From assembly GCF_014284255.1 (NCBI RefSeq), contig NZ_JACOFV010000010.1, positions 121,355 through 185,354 of the forward strand: DNA of 64,000 bases, given 5' to 3'. Both the position numbers and the translations under genes were made by a program. Each line of letters begins with the position of its first letter. Position 1 is the first letter of the stretch. The notes under the pieces are model-generated. The model had not been told where the DNA came from, did no database searches, and was given only the letters and a program-made list of their open reading frames with translations. Origin of the DNA: Cognatundibacterium jejuense. GTDB taxonomy: Bacteria > Pseudomonadota > Gammaproteobacteria > Burkholderiales > Burkholderiaceae_D. Of the stretch, positions 55,032 to 63,876 are shown in pieces.

Positions 55032-56219
55032 ATGCAAAAATTATCTCTACCTCTGCCAGCGCCCGATGCCTTGGCTGCATCGCTAGCTTTGCAACACCTC
55101 ATCATTGATGAAATTCACCAGCATCAGGGCTGGATTCCTTTTTCGCGCTATATGGAACTGGCCTTATATGCACCGGACTTAGGCTATTACAGTGGCGGTG
55201 CCACAAAATTAGGCAAGGACGGCGATTTTACAACGGCTCCTGAAATGTCGCCGCTATTTGGCGCTACATTGGCGAATTTAGCCGCCAACATATTTACGCA
55301 AACCTCAGCCCAGGTCATGGAGTTCGGTGCCGGTACAGGTAAGCTGGCACGCGACTTTTTAACGGAATGTCAATTTTCTGGAATTACGATTGACCGCTAT
55401 TTTATCGTGGAATTGTCCGGTGAGCTGCGTGCACGTCAGGAAGATTTGTTGCAAGACTTCCCGCAAGTGACATGGTTGCAAGAAATGCCGGTGTCTTTCT
55501 CTGGCCTGGTTATCGGAAATGAAGTGTTGGACGCCATGCCAGTTGATCTGGTGATGAAGACGGAGCAAGGCTGGTGCGAGTTGGGCGTGGCACTCGCAGA
55601 TGCAGGTGCAGATGGCGAAACCGGACCACGGCTATTGTATCGCGAGCGCGCTTGCGATCCGGCGCGGTTAGCGCAGATACCAGAGGCTGAAGAGCTGCCG
55701 CAAGCCTACATGACGGAAGTGCATGCAGTTGCCACTGGTTTTATGCATAGCCTCGCACGTATGCTCAAAGCCGGACAAACCGAAAGCGGACGCGGCAGTG
55801 CCGCTATTCTGATTGATTACGGTTTCCCCGCGAACGAGTACTATCATCCGCAGCGAAATGAGGGTACCTTGATGTGTCATTACCGTCATCATTCCCACCC
55901 TGATCCATTTTATTTACCAGGTTTGCAGGATATTACGGCACACGTTGACTTTACGGCCATGGCAAAAGCAGCATTGGCGGGTGGTCTGGACTTGTTAAGC
56001 TATACCAGTCAGGCCGCCTTTTTGCTGGAATCCGGGATAGCGAACCTGCTGGCGCGTCAATCGCCAGAACAAGTGATGGCGTATTTACCACAGGCTAATG
56101 CTTTACAGAAACTGGTGTCCCCGGCAGAAATGGGTGAGTTATTCAAAGTGCTGGTCGTGGGTAATGGCGTCGATTTGCCGGATGGCTTGCTACGTCATGA
56201 TCGTTGCCATCGCTTGTAA
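55032..56219 (+). CDS. MidA/NDUFAF7-type SAM-dependent methyltransferase
   Basis: The 395-residue protein belongs to the DUF185 (PF02636) family: IPFSRYMELALYAPDLGYYS, GDFTTAPEMSPLFGATLANL, VMEFGAGTGKLARDFL and VIGNEVLDAMPVDL. In mitochondria the relative methylates an Arg of complex I; the bacterial substrate is unknown. It is divergent from the folM-folB-ttcA genes across 45 bases. Confidence 0.93.
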   Translation: MQKLSLPLPAPDALAASLALQHLIIDEIHQHQGWIPFSRYMELALYAPDLGYYSGGATKLGKDGDFTTAPEMSPLFGATLANLAANIFTQTSAQVMEFGAGTGKLARDFLTECQFSGITIDRYFIVELSGELRARQEDLLQDFPQVTWLQEMPVSFSGLVIGNEVLDAMPVDLVMKTEQGWCELGVALADAGADGETGPRLLYRERACDPARLAQIPEAEELPQAYMTEVHAVATGFMHSLARMLKAGQTESGRGSAAILIDYGFPANEYYHPQRNEGTLMCHYRHHSHPDPFYLPGLQDITAHVDFTAMAKAALAGGLDLLSYTSQAAFLLESGIANLLARQSPEQVMAYLPQANALQKLVSPAEMGELFKVLVVGNGVDLPDGLLRHDRCHRL

Positions 56220-56502
56220 ATTTTTCACCAATTCTGACCAGCAACAATTAGCAACTCAAAGCCGATCAACATAGAGGCAATGAAAAATCCAAGACTTCGC
56301 AGGACGAGCGTACCCCGCCAATTGCTTGCGTACGCATTACCGCGCGGATTGTAACTGCCGTGCAAAATGCGTATTGATATTGTTTAGTCTTGTCGCTAAG
56401 TTTTTTCTCTGTTCTTAATATACTGGGTAAGAGTATTTTCTTAGCACCTAGATTTAACAACGGCAAATAGGTCAAATTTTTAAATTGAAGGGGGAGTATC
56501 TG

Positions 56503-56700
56503 GTGCTACGTTGGCTGGTCGTGATTTTTCTGGTGGTGATTGTGTTCGCTCGCTGGCTCCCGTGGCTAGAGAAGCTGGGGCTGGGGCGACTGCCGGGCGA
56601 TTTGCGCTTTCGGATAGGGCAGCGTCAGTATTCGTTTCCTTTTGCTTCGACTATTCTGATTTCAATGGTGGTGCTATTGCTTGCACGGTTTTTCAAATAA
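56503..56700 (+). CDS. DUF2905 family small membrane protein, GTG start
   Basis: Read from GTG 56503, six bases after GGGGAG, the protein is 65 residues: a first helix LRWLVVIFLVVIVFARWLPW, the DUF2905 signature LGLGRLPGDLRFRIGQRQYS, and a second helix. The upstream TTG at 56485 is inside the ribosome site. The function is unknown. Confidence 0.88.
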   Translation: MLRWLVVIFLVVIVFARWLPWLEKLGLGRLPGDLRFRIGQRQYSFPFASTILISMVVLLLARFFK

Positions 56701-56903
56701 AACAAAAAACTGTGGGCAACTTACAAATATTTATCCATCCTTGAGTAAATATACTTTGATAAGTTAAAGTTTCTCAGCTATTTCGCCGTCACTTCAATAT
56801 AATGGTTTGAACAAAACAAAGTTGTGTCCCGCCACGGGAATGACCGCAAAAAGAACAGATTTTGCAAGGCGAGTATCAACAAGAAATTACGCTAAAGGTT
56901 GAA

Positions 56904-58535
56904 ATGAGCGAACTCAGCGACATCAGGGCATTGCTCATTGAACCGCATCAAGGGATGCGGGTCAGTTTGCACAACATGCTGAATTTATGTGGCATTACAA
57001 AAATTGAACACGCATTGACCGCTGGGACTGCGGTGCGCAGTATTCAGGCCAAAGTCTATGATTTGATCCTTTGCGAATATGATCTTGGCGTCGGCCAGGA
57101 CGGTCAGCAATTGCTCGAAGATATGCGCCACCATAAATTGGCACCACTGTCGACGATTTTCGTCATGGTTACTGCTGAGCGCTCTTACGCGAAAGTAGTC
57201 AGCGCGGCAGAATTAGCGCCGTCCGATTATCTGCTCAAACCTTTCACCGCCGATATGTTGCTAGAGCGCGTGATTCGCGCACTGGAAAAACGGAAAGCTT
57301 TCGTCGACGTCTACAACTTGATGGAAACCGGCGCGATCGCCGAAGCGATTACGGCTTGTCATCATGGTGAACGCGAATATCCCAAATATGCGATTGATTT
57401 CATGCGCTTGCGCGCCGAGTTACACGTTGTTCTGGGTGAGGCTGCCGAAGCTGAAGAGTTATATACCCACTTATTTGAACTTAAAGCTGTTGCCTGGGCG
57501 CGTCTTGGCTTGGCTAAAACTTTGTTCATGCAAGGAAAGTATCAGGAAGCTGAGGCGATATTAAAAAGCCTGGTGTCAGAAAATAATAAATATATGGATG
57601 CCTACGACTGGTTAGCGAAGACCCATGAAATGATTGGTGAGCTACCAGAGGCCAAGGAAGTGCTTGATACGGCGGTTGGCGTTTCTCCACATGCAGTGCG
57701 CCGTTTGCGTAATCTGGGCAGGATCGCAATGGAAACCGGTGATATTGAAACTGCTGAAAATGTATTTAAAAAAGTCGTCAGTAAAGCCAAATTTTCTGAA
57801 TTCCGTGATCCTGAAGATCATCTCAATCTGGTCAATGCGCTGGTTAAAAAAGGCGACACAGAGCAAGCTAAATCGGTCATTCGCGACATGGAAAAAAACA
57901 TGGTCGGCATTAAAAAGACCGAGGCTTGTCGCGCTATTTCTGCCGCCATGGTTCATGCTAAAACGGGCGATTCCAGATTGGATGGCGAACTGGATGCCGC
58001 TGTAAATGCCAGTCGTGAAGACGTTGGCTTATCGACCGGTGCAAAACTAGGATTAGCAAGAACTTGCCTTGAAAATAATAAAGAAGGCGAAGCGTCTGAG
58101 ATTATTCTTGACGTCATGAAAAATGCCAGCAATCAATCCGTCATTTCCAAGGCCGTTGGGATCTTTGAAAGTGCCGGTAAGGGTATGTTAGGTAAAGAGC
58201 TGGCGCAACGTAGCCAACGCGAAGTGATGGATCTGGTCGCGCTTGGTGTGCAAAAAGCAAAACAAGGTGATTTCCGGGGTTCAGTTGATCTCATGACCGC
58301 TGCTGCGCGCAAATCACCTGATAATCCACAGGTGGTATTAAACGCCGCGTTGGCTGCTTTGAAATGCCTGGAAAATATGGGTTGGGACAATGCCATAGGC
58401 GAACAGGCGAAAATGTTGATTGAAGCTGGGCGCCGTCTTGACCCCATGAACCCTCGTTTGAAAGCGATTCGTGGTTTGTATGATGAATTACAGAAAAAAT
58501 ACGGCATGAGTGTCAATCGCGTGGCTAAAACCTAA
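56904..58535 (+). CDS. Pseudo-receiver response regulator with TPR repeats
   Basis: From ATG 56904 the protein is 543 residues. Residues 6-125 form a receiver domain: the acid pocket is reduced to ALLIEPH, the phospho-acceptor place holds Glu58 (LILCEYDLG) rather than Asp, Thr90 and Lys112 are kept. The rest is a long helical TPR array (WARLGLAKTLFMQGKYQEAE, AYDWLAKTHEMIGELPEAKE). It is therefore likely a constitutive, phosphorylation-independent scaffold. The HDOD-GAF gene follows after 147 bases. AAGG five bases before the ATG favours this start over the TTG at 56862. Confidence 0.88.
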   Translation: MSELSDIRALLIEPHQGMRVSLHNMLNLCGITKIEHALTAGTAVRSIQAKVYDLILCEYDLGVGQDGQQLLEDMRHHKLAPLSTIFVMVTAERSYAKVVSAAELAPSDYLLKPFTADMLLERVIRALEKRKAFVDVYNLMETGAIAEAITACHHGEREYPKYAIDFMRLRAELHVVLGEAAEAEELYTHLFELKAVAWARLGLAKTLFMQGKYQEAEAILKSLVSENNKYMDAYDWLAKTHEMIGELPEAKEVLDTAVGVSPHAVRRLRNLGRIAMETGDIETAENVFKKVVSKAKFSEFRDPEDHLNLVNALVKKGDTEQAKSVIRDMEKNMVGIKKTEACRAISAAMVHAKTGDSRLDGELDAAVNASREDVGLSTGAKLGLARTCLENNKEGEASEIILDVMKNASNQSVISKAVGIFESAGKGMLGKELAQRSQREVMDLVALGVQKAKQGDFRGSVDLMTAAARKSPDNPQVVLNAALAALKCLENMGWDNAIGEQAKMLIEAGRRLDPMNPRLKAIRGLYDELQKKYGMSVNRVAKT

Positions 58536-58682
58536 CTTATTTTTGTAATGTGATAGCCACCATTGAGTGCACTTTGAAGCCAGTATGTAGAACGCTGGAA
58601 AAACGGTGTTTGCATTGCCGGTAAATTTGCCAGACCTTTGGTTCATCATGTTTGAATATTTTTAGTGTGAAGTCGCAAATTT

Positions 58683-60239
58683 ATGGCACACATAGAATCA
58701 GCAAAATCACCTTCTTCGCTAACACTGTCGCCACGCGAACGTTTGCTGAGAAAAATTAATGATGAAAGCGATTTACCCACCCTGGGTGCGGCGATTGCCA
58801 AGGTGGTTGAAATCACGTCGTCTGGCGAAGATTCGGTTTCTAAACTGGCGCATTTTATTCTTGCAGATGTCGGGCTGACGCAGAAAATTCTACGACTCTC
58901 CAACACCGTTCAATACCGTACCACTTCTGGGGCTGCGGTTACCACCATTTCCCGTTCCATTTTTTTGCTTGGCTTTGACACGGTTAAAACCAGTGCCATG
59001 GCAATGTTGTTGGTTGATTTTTTTAAAGATAAAGCGCAAGCAGTGAGTGTCCGCAAAGAATTGGTCCGTTCTTTGTGTGCCAGTATCATTGGTCGTGAAA
59101 TGTCGCAAAGAGGGCGCTTCCCGGATGGTGAAGAGGCTGCCGTTGCTGCCTTATTTAAAAACATAGGCAGGGTATTGGTTGCCTCCTTTGATCATCAACT
59201 TTACTCACAAATACAAAAAGTTTCAGAGGGTGCCGAGTCAACTTCTGATGAAGCTTCACTACTCCTCTTAGGATGTAGCTTTGAACGATTTGGTGAAATG
59301 GCACTGCAGGAATGGAAAATCCCGGATGCTATTGTGCAATCGATGGGTCCTTTAGCAAATGGCGAACAAAAAAAAGTCACGCACCGCAACGACTGGCTCA
59401 AACAAGTCGCGAGTTTTAGCGACTCTTTAGCAGACCTTGTCATGAGCGGTAAACACAAATCGCCAGGCTATGCAAATGTCTTACTCAAGAAGTTTGGGAA
59501 GGCGCTGGAAATCGATCTGAAAACGATGGATGCCATGTTGGTCAGAGTTGAAGCGGAAACCTTGCAACTGGCAAAAAGCATGAATATTTCGCTTGCTATG
59601 GACAATCCAGAATTAGATGAATTGCATCATACGTCGGCGCTTCCGAGTGAATTTTTGATGAAATCGGAAGAGCTTGTGTCGGCACAAGAATCTGACCGAT
59701 ATCCTAGTGGTAAACCGCTCAACGCACGTGATTTATTATTGGCCGGTGTACAGGATGTCACTCAGATGTTGGCGTCTGAAGATTTGCGTTTAAGCGACCT
59801 TATCTTACTGGTATTGGAAACCTTGTACACCAGCATGGGATTTCGCTTTGCGACGGTTTGCCTGCGTGATCTGGCGAGTGGACGCTACGTTTCGCGTGTT
59901 GCGGTTGGGGAAAAATATGCAGACCGTCAGAAAGGATTCGGTTTTCCGGCGAAGGCGGAAGCTGACTTGTTTCATTTATCGATGAGCAATAATGTTGATG
60001 TCATGATCTCTGATGCGACCGTGCCAAAAATCCTGACTTTGCTGCCTCTCTGGCATCGGGAGTTATTACCAGACGCCCGCAGTTTTATTATTTTGCCTTT
60101 AGTCATACAAAAAAAACCTTTGGGCTTGTTTTATGCTGACCGTACTGTGACTGCGGAAGAGGGCGTACCGGCAGATGAAACTGCCTTGATTAAGACCCTG
60201 AAAAGCCAATTGTTGGCTGCGATGATGCGCGGGGGATAA
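58683..60239 (+). CDS. HDOD-domain protein with C-terminal GAF domain
   Basis: The 518-residue protein has an N-terminal HDOD domain (LPTLGAAIAKVVEITSSGED, HFILADVGLTQKILRLSNTV) that lacks the HD metal ligands, and a GAF-like domain near residues 360-515 (ILLVLETLYTSMGFRFATVC, RSFIILPLVIQKKPLGLFYA). HDOD proteins are signalling adaptors. Its place after the pseudo-receiver/TPR gene suggests they work together. Confidence 0.9.
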   Translation: MAHIESAKSPSSLTLSPRERLLRKINDESDLPTLGAAIAKVVEITSSGEDSVSKLAHFILADVGLTQKILRLSNTVQYRTTSGAAVTTISRSIFLLGFDTVKTSAMAMLLVDFFKDKAQAVSVRKELVRSLCASIIGREMSQRGRFPDGEEAAVAALFKNIGRVLVASFDHQLYSQIQKVSEGAESTSDEASLLLLGCSFERFGEMALQEWKIPDAIVQSMGPLANGEQKKVTHRNDWLKQVASFSDSLADLVMSGKHKSPGYANVLLKKFGKALEIDLKTMDAMLVRVEAETLQLAKSMNISLAMDNPELDELHHTSALPSEFLMKSEELVSAQESDRYPSGKPLNARDLLLAGVQDVTQMLASEDLRLSDLILLVLETLYTSMGFRFATVCLRDLASGRYVSRVAVGEKYADRQKGFGFPAKAEADLFHLSMSNNVDVMISDATVPKILTLLPLWHRELLPDARSFIILPLVIQKKPLGLFYADRTVTAEEGVPADETALIKTLKSQLLAAMMRGG

Positions 60240-60337
60240 AAATTCTCATAAGGGCAGTGTAGAGCGGTGGCAACCGATCAACTATGACTAAACGCACGTT
60301 TAAAATATATGTTGTGTATTTAAACTGGTGCGACGAC

Positions 60338-60377
60338 GAAAAAAGAGGAAGTCCGGCAGACTTCCTCTTTTTATTTT
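60338..60377 (+). terminator. Strong terminator after the HDOD gene, probably bidirectional
   Basis: AAAAAAGAGGAAGTC, loop CGGCA, GACTTCCTCTTTTT followed by ATTTTT. It also suits the convergent leftward lipoprotein gene. Confidence 0.9.
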
Positions 60378-60425
60378 TGATTAGATGAACTTACGGCTCA
60401 TCGTTTCAAACTATTACACGGCAAA

Positions 60426-60749
60426 TCAGTGACGATCCCAGTGGCCTTCATGGAATTGCCAGCCACCGCCTTCATGCTCCCAACGATGTGGAACCCAGTA
60501 ATAGCCTGGACGTGGCGCAGACCAATAACCTGGATGCCATACATGACGGCCACTTTCCCAGTACCACGCGCCGTCGATCCAGATATGACCATAGACTGGT
60601 GGGGCGCTGACGATTTCCACTTGCGGTGGAGGCGGGGCTACCCTGACTACTGAGCTAACATAGTAAGGATGTCGCGGTGCTTCAACTACACAGCCAGTCA
60701 AGGAAGCGACTACCACTGCACTTGCTACTAAATATGAGATACGGTTCAT
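60426..60749 (-). CDS. Small YXWGXW-repeat lipoprotein
   Basis: The 107-residue protein has a lipoprotein signal (YLVASAVVVASLTGCVVEAP, lipobox LTGC), a Pro/Val linker and aromatic repeats GHIWIDGAWYWESGRHVWHP and GYYWVPHRWEHEGGGW. It is a short relative of the lipoprotein at 17560-18942. The function is unknown; an envelope role is inferred. Confidence 0.82.
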   Translation of the reverse strand: MNRISYLVASAVVVASLTGCVVEAPRHPYYVSSVVRVAPPPPQVEIVSAPPVYGHIWIDGAWYWESGRHVWHPGYWSAPRPGYYWVPHRWEHEGGGWQFHEGHWDRH

Positions 60750-60906
60750 GCTGTTTCCAAAAATATCAATAAAGCGATCATTAAGGTCAATGCGCCTTCA
60801 GGTCGCGAGCCAAGCTAAGGTATATAACGCGAACTAACTCTAAACGGTGTACCGTTTTTCGCTTTGTTTTCTTGTTTGCCTTATTGAATTGACATAATGC
60901 CAGCGT

Positions 60907-61725
60907 TTAGTTCAGGGATATGCCCTGTTTTTTTGCCAATGCATCAATGTCTTGCCACATTGTCATTTGATTTAATAAACGTGTTGCCGGATCTATCATT
61001 GCGTTTAAATTGAAAAAACGCTCTAAGGATGTCTCATCAAAATTGCTGCGCTGAGAGAAGTTGATTCGACCATATTGCTTTCTGAATGCTGCTAATAAAT
61101 CACCAGGCGCATCCTTATGCCACTTTTGCATCAAACCACCAACCATTAATGCGGCATCGGTCGTTTGTTCCAGACTGCGCGGATTTTTTGCCGCTGTGAC
61201 ATCACGATAGTCAAGCAAGCGTGGGAAATAAAACTGCTTAATCCAGGTAGATGGAATGCCGCCTTCACGTTGTAAAAAGCCGCTACGCCAAAATTTCCAG
61301 CTTTTGTCGATTTCTGACTCGCTGACGAACTGGGTGTCGGCTAACAAGACACAATCCTCTTCCAGTATCATTTCTAGTACGACAGGTAATCCGGCTTGAT
61401 GGGCAATTTCTTCCAGTTCAGGCATAACAGGTTTCTCGCCGCGTTTGTCCTGCAAAGTCGTAACAAATCGTCCCATCACTTCTTCATGCTGATGGTGAAC
61501 CGCGCTGGTATTGCTACAAAAACCGGCACAAGCGGAGAAATACGCCATCAGTTCGCCGATTTGTACACCTGGTGTGTTGCTCCTGCCTGCATCGTTTGCG
61601 CCTGTGGCGTCAAATTGGTGTGCTGGTGTATTCGCTGCCAGCCCGTTTCTGAGGATAGGATACAACTGGGTCGTGATCGCACCCAATTTGACTACGCTGC
61701 CAGCGGCGAGTTTGAATTCATTCAT
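60907..61725 (-). CDS. Uncharacterised 272-residue protein coupled to arsC
   Basis: I do not recognise this protein. It has no signal peptide or membrane helix. Visible features are a cysteine pair in FSACAGFCSN, HHQHEEVMGRFVTTL, a central WKFWRSGFLQREGG and IKQFYFPRLLDYRDV. The start ATG 61725 lies two bases after the stop of arsC, so the two are co-translated. A role connected with ArsC or its substrate is only a guess. Confidence 0.72.
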   Translation of the reverse strand: MNEFKLAAGSVVKLGAITTQLYPILRNGLAANTPAHQFDATGANDAGRSNTPGVQIGELMAYFSACAGFCSNTSAVHHQHEEVMGRFVTTLQDKRGEKPVMPELEEIAHQAGLPVVLEMILEEDCVLLADTQFVSESEIDKSWKFWRSGFLQREGGIPSTWIKQFYFPRLLDYRDVTAAKNPRSLEQTTDAALMVGGLMQKWHKDAPGDLLAAFRKQYGRINFSQRSNFDETSLERFFNLNAMIDPATRLLNQMTMWQDIDALAKKQGISLN

Positions 61726-61727
61726 GT

Positions 61728-62090
61728 TCAGATACTTTCTTCAAATAAAGCTAAAACTTGTTCTGGTGGCCGGCCTATTGCTGCTTTGCCATGGAAACTA
61801 ACGATAGGACGTTGCAGCAGGATGGGATGGGCGACGATGGCCTGCAGTGCGCTTGGAGCATCAGCATTTGCCAGACCGTGAACCAAATATGCGTCTTCAT
61901 TGGAGCGCAACATAACTTGTACATCTCCACCTAGCTCATGCAACAGGGTATTTAGCTGCTCCTGAGTCAGCGGCGTCTTTTGGTAGTCGATAATCTCAAT
62001 TGAAAGCTGTTTTTCTTCTGAAATTGCTTGTAACAGGCTTAAGGTTTCACGGGATTTTGAACAACGTGGATTGTGGAAAATTCGGATCAT
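61728..62090 (-). CDS. ArsC-family (Spx/arsenate reductase-like) protein
   Basis: The 120-residue protein has a thioredoxin-like fold with Cys10 in IFHNPRCSKSRETLSLL, then IIDYQKTPLTQEQL and the C-terminal LLQRPIVSFHGKAAIGRPPE. It matches the glutaredoxin-coupled ArsC family (arsenate reductase or YffB-like). No ars operon is nearby, so the arsenate role is uncertain. It precedes the 272-residue gene. Confidence 0.9.
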   Translation of the reverse strand: MIRIFHNPRCSKSRETLSLLQAISEEKQLSIEIIDYQKTPLTQEQLNTLLHELGGDVQVMLRSNEDAYLVHGLANADAPSALQAIVAHPILLQRPIVSFHGKAAIGRPPEQVLALFEESI

Positions 62091-62114
62091 TGCTTATATG
62101 GGGATTAGATTTCG

Positions 62115-62148
62115 CGGAGTAGGTGGGAATTTCTTCCCATTTGCTCCG
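62115..62148 (+). other. 15-bp hairpin with three wobble pairs
   Basis: CGGAGTAGGTGGGAA, loop TTTC, TTCCCATTTGCTCCG pairs fully if U-G wobbles are allowed on plus-strand RNA, while on the minus strand the three positions would be A-C mismatches. No T-run follows. A small plus-strand RNA or transcript end is possible. Confidence 0.5.
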
Positions 62149-62513
62149 ACATAGGTGATTCAATATAGCGTGATGGGCGCATTACAACGACCAGGATGTC
62201 ATCTGTCGTGGCTTCGAGCCATAGAGCCAGCCTTGTCCAGTACCAATTTGCCAGCTGGCAGGTAACCATGTCTATTTACCTTAAGCGCAAAATATCGAAA
62301 AGGCAATCAATAACAAATTGTTCCTGTTTGTTTAGTGTTAAACGGGGGTGGCTTGCTTGTGTTACCGATTATAAAGCATAGGATTTCTTCAGAAGCGCTT
62401 TTTGTACAAACTGCTACGCAGGCGGTAAAAATTACTACCTGCAAACTATCGATCATCTTTATAAATGATTTTCTATCGGTACTTTTATGAATGTGTGTGC
62501 TTGCTAACGTAGT

Positions 62514-62542
62514 TTGAAGCCGGCTGCTATATTGCCTATAAG
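62514..62542 (+). promoter_or_regulatory. Probable sigma-70 promoter of the mgtC gene
   Basis: TTGAAG, 17 bases, TATAAG. Transcription from about 62549 would give a leader of about 115 bases before ATG 62664. Confidence 0.5.
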
Positions 62543-62663
62543 ATAATGCAAAAATGACACAAGAACGGTCAATTTATTTAGGGATCTTTATTTAATGTTC
62601 ACTAACGCAAATCCATGCGATGCCTTACACTTGCAAAATTTTCCAGAAATTGAATGAGGTTGT

Positions 62664-63410
62664 ATGAATGATTTTTTGAGTCAGTTGATGGTATTTTGGT
62701 CGCCCGCAGAAATAAGCGCGAACATCACTATTTTTCTCAACCTGGCTGGTGCTTTGGTGTTAGGTTGTTTCGTCGGTTACGAACGTACTTATCATGGGCG
62801 AGCAGCGGGAATGCGCACTTATGGTCTTGTTTGCATGGCTTCAGCTGCGTTGGTTGTGCTTGCGGGATACCCTGAGTTTTGGTTTGGTGGCAAATTGTTG
62901 AGCCCATCGCCACCAGATCCTACTCGTGTCATGCAAGGCGTAGTAACGGGTATAGGTTTTCTTGGGGCGGGCGTGATCATGAAAGAAGGCTTTAGCATCA
63001 GTGGCCTGACGACCGCCGCATCGATCTGGGCATCGTCGGCGATCGGAATCCTCGTTGGAGTGGGGTTCTACGCAGCAGCCATCTTATTATCGTTGCTGTC
63101 CGCGGCATGCATGATCTGGGTACATAAACTTGAACTCTCGCTCCCATCTCAAGCCGCTATAGCTATTACTATCCACTTCAGAAGAGGTTACCAACCGAAA
63201 GAAGCTGAAATGATAGGCGTTGCGAAAGAACGCGGATACCGTATGATGACCCGGACTTTGATGATCAATCACACCGAGCACGGCCCGGAATGGCGTTTTA
63301 TTGCTGTTGCAGAAAACCGCCATCTTGCAATGTCAATTTGTCATTTATCAGAAGAGATGGCAAAAGTTGAAGGAGTAGAATCTTTTCAGCTTGCGCACGC
63401 AAAAAGTTGA
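62664..63410 (+). CDS. MgtC/SapB-family membrane protein
   Basis: The 248-residue protein has about five helices in the MgtC domain (LVLGCFVGYERTYHGRAAGM, GFLGAGVIMKEGFSISGLTT, ASIWASSAIGILVGVGFYAA) and a cytosolic C-terminal domain of about 85 residues resembling an ACT-like fold. MgtC proteins affect growth under low magnesium and in hosts, partly through ATP synthase; their direct activity is debated. It stands alone before the tRNA cluster. Confidence 0.92.
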   Translation: MNDFLSQLMVFWSPAEISANITIFLNLAGALVLGCFVGYERTYHGRAAGMRTYGLVCMASAALVVLAGYPEFWFGGKLLSPSPPDPTRVMQGVVTGIGFLGAGVIMKEGFSISGLTTAASIWASSAIGILVGVGFYAAAILLSLLSAACMIWVHKLELSLPSQAAIAITIHFRRGYQPKEAEMIGVAKERGYRMMTRTLMINHTEHGPEWRFIAVAENRHLAMSICHLSEEMAKVEGVESFQLAHAKS

Positions 63411-63439
63411 GGCATTTCCACAATTTTTTCAAATAGTCC

Positions 63440-63468
63440 TTGACAGAAGCTCTTTGCATCTCTATAGT
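63440..63468 (+). promoter_or_regulatory. Consensus sigma-70 promoter of the tRNA-tuf unit
   Basis: TTGACA, exactly 17 bases, TATAGT, ending 15 bases before tRNA-Tyr. It matches the strong promoters of stable RNA operons. Confidence 0.85.
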
Positions 63469-63482
63469 TCTGAGTTCCCTAC

Positions 63483-63567
<85 letters not shown>

Positions 63568-63616
63568 TAGGAAAAAGAATTTTTTTAGTAAGTATGCGGC
63601 TGAAGTGGTAGCCCCT

Positions 63617-63690
63617 GCGGGTGTAGCTCAATGGTAGAGCTGAAGCCTTCCAAGCTTATGACGAGGGTTCGATTCCCTTCACCCGCTCCA
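63617..63690 (+). tRNA. tRNA-Gly (TCC)
   Basis: A 74-base tRNA: acceptor GCGGGTG with CACCCGC, anticodon TCC in CTTCCAA, T arm GGGTTCGATTCCC, encoded 3' CCA. Confidence 0.97.
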
Positions 63691-63724
63691 GTTTTATTTG
63701 CATGGTGTTTGTGCGAAACGAGCT

Positions 63725-63799
<75 letters not shown>

Positions 63800-63876
63800 T
63801 GTAAACTGGTGTAGTCTAGTCTGAATTTGTCGGGCGCGTGCCTGAGTATTCTCATCAAAATCGTTAGGAGTCCAAA

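Larger units (their letters stand above)
62091..62663. other. Intergenic region between arsC and mgtC
   Basis: This 570-base region has no good gene. It holds a long hairpin (62115-62148), a smaller TGGCT-TCG-AGCCA hairpin near 62209, and a likely mgtC promoter near 62514-62542. Confidence 0.5.

Noticed and set aside
62196..62381. Rightward 61-codon frame between arsC and mgtC
   Set aside because: No ribosome site and no plausible protein features; the DNA is better explained as structured intergenic sequence.
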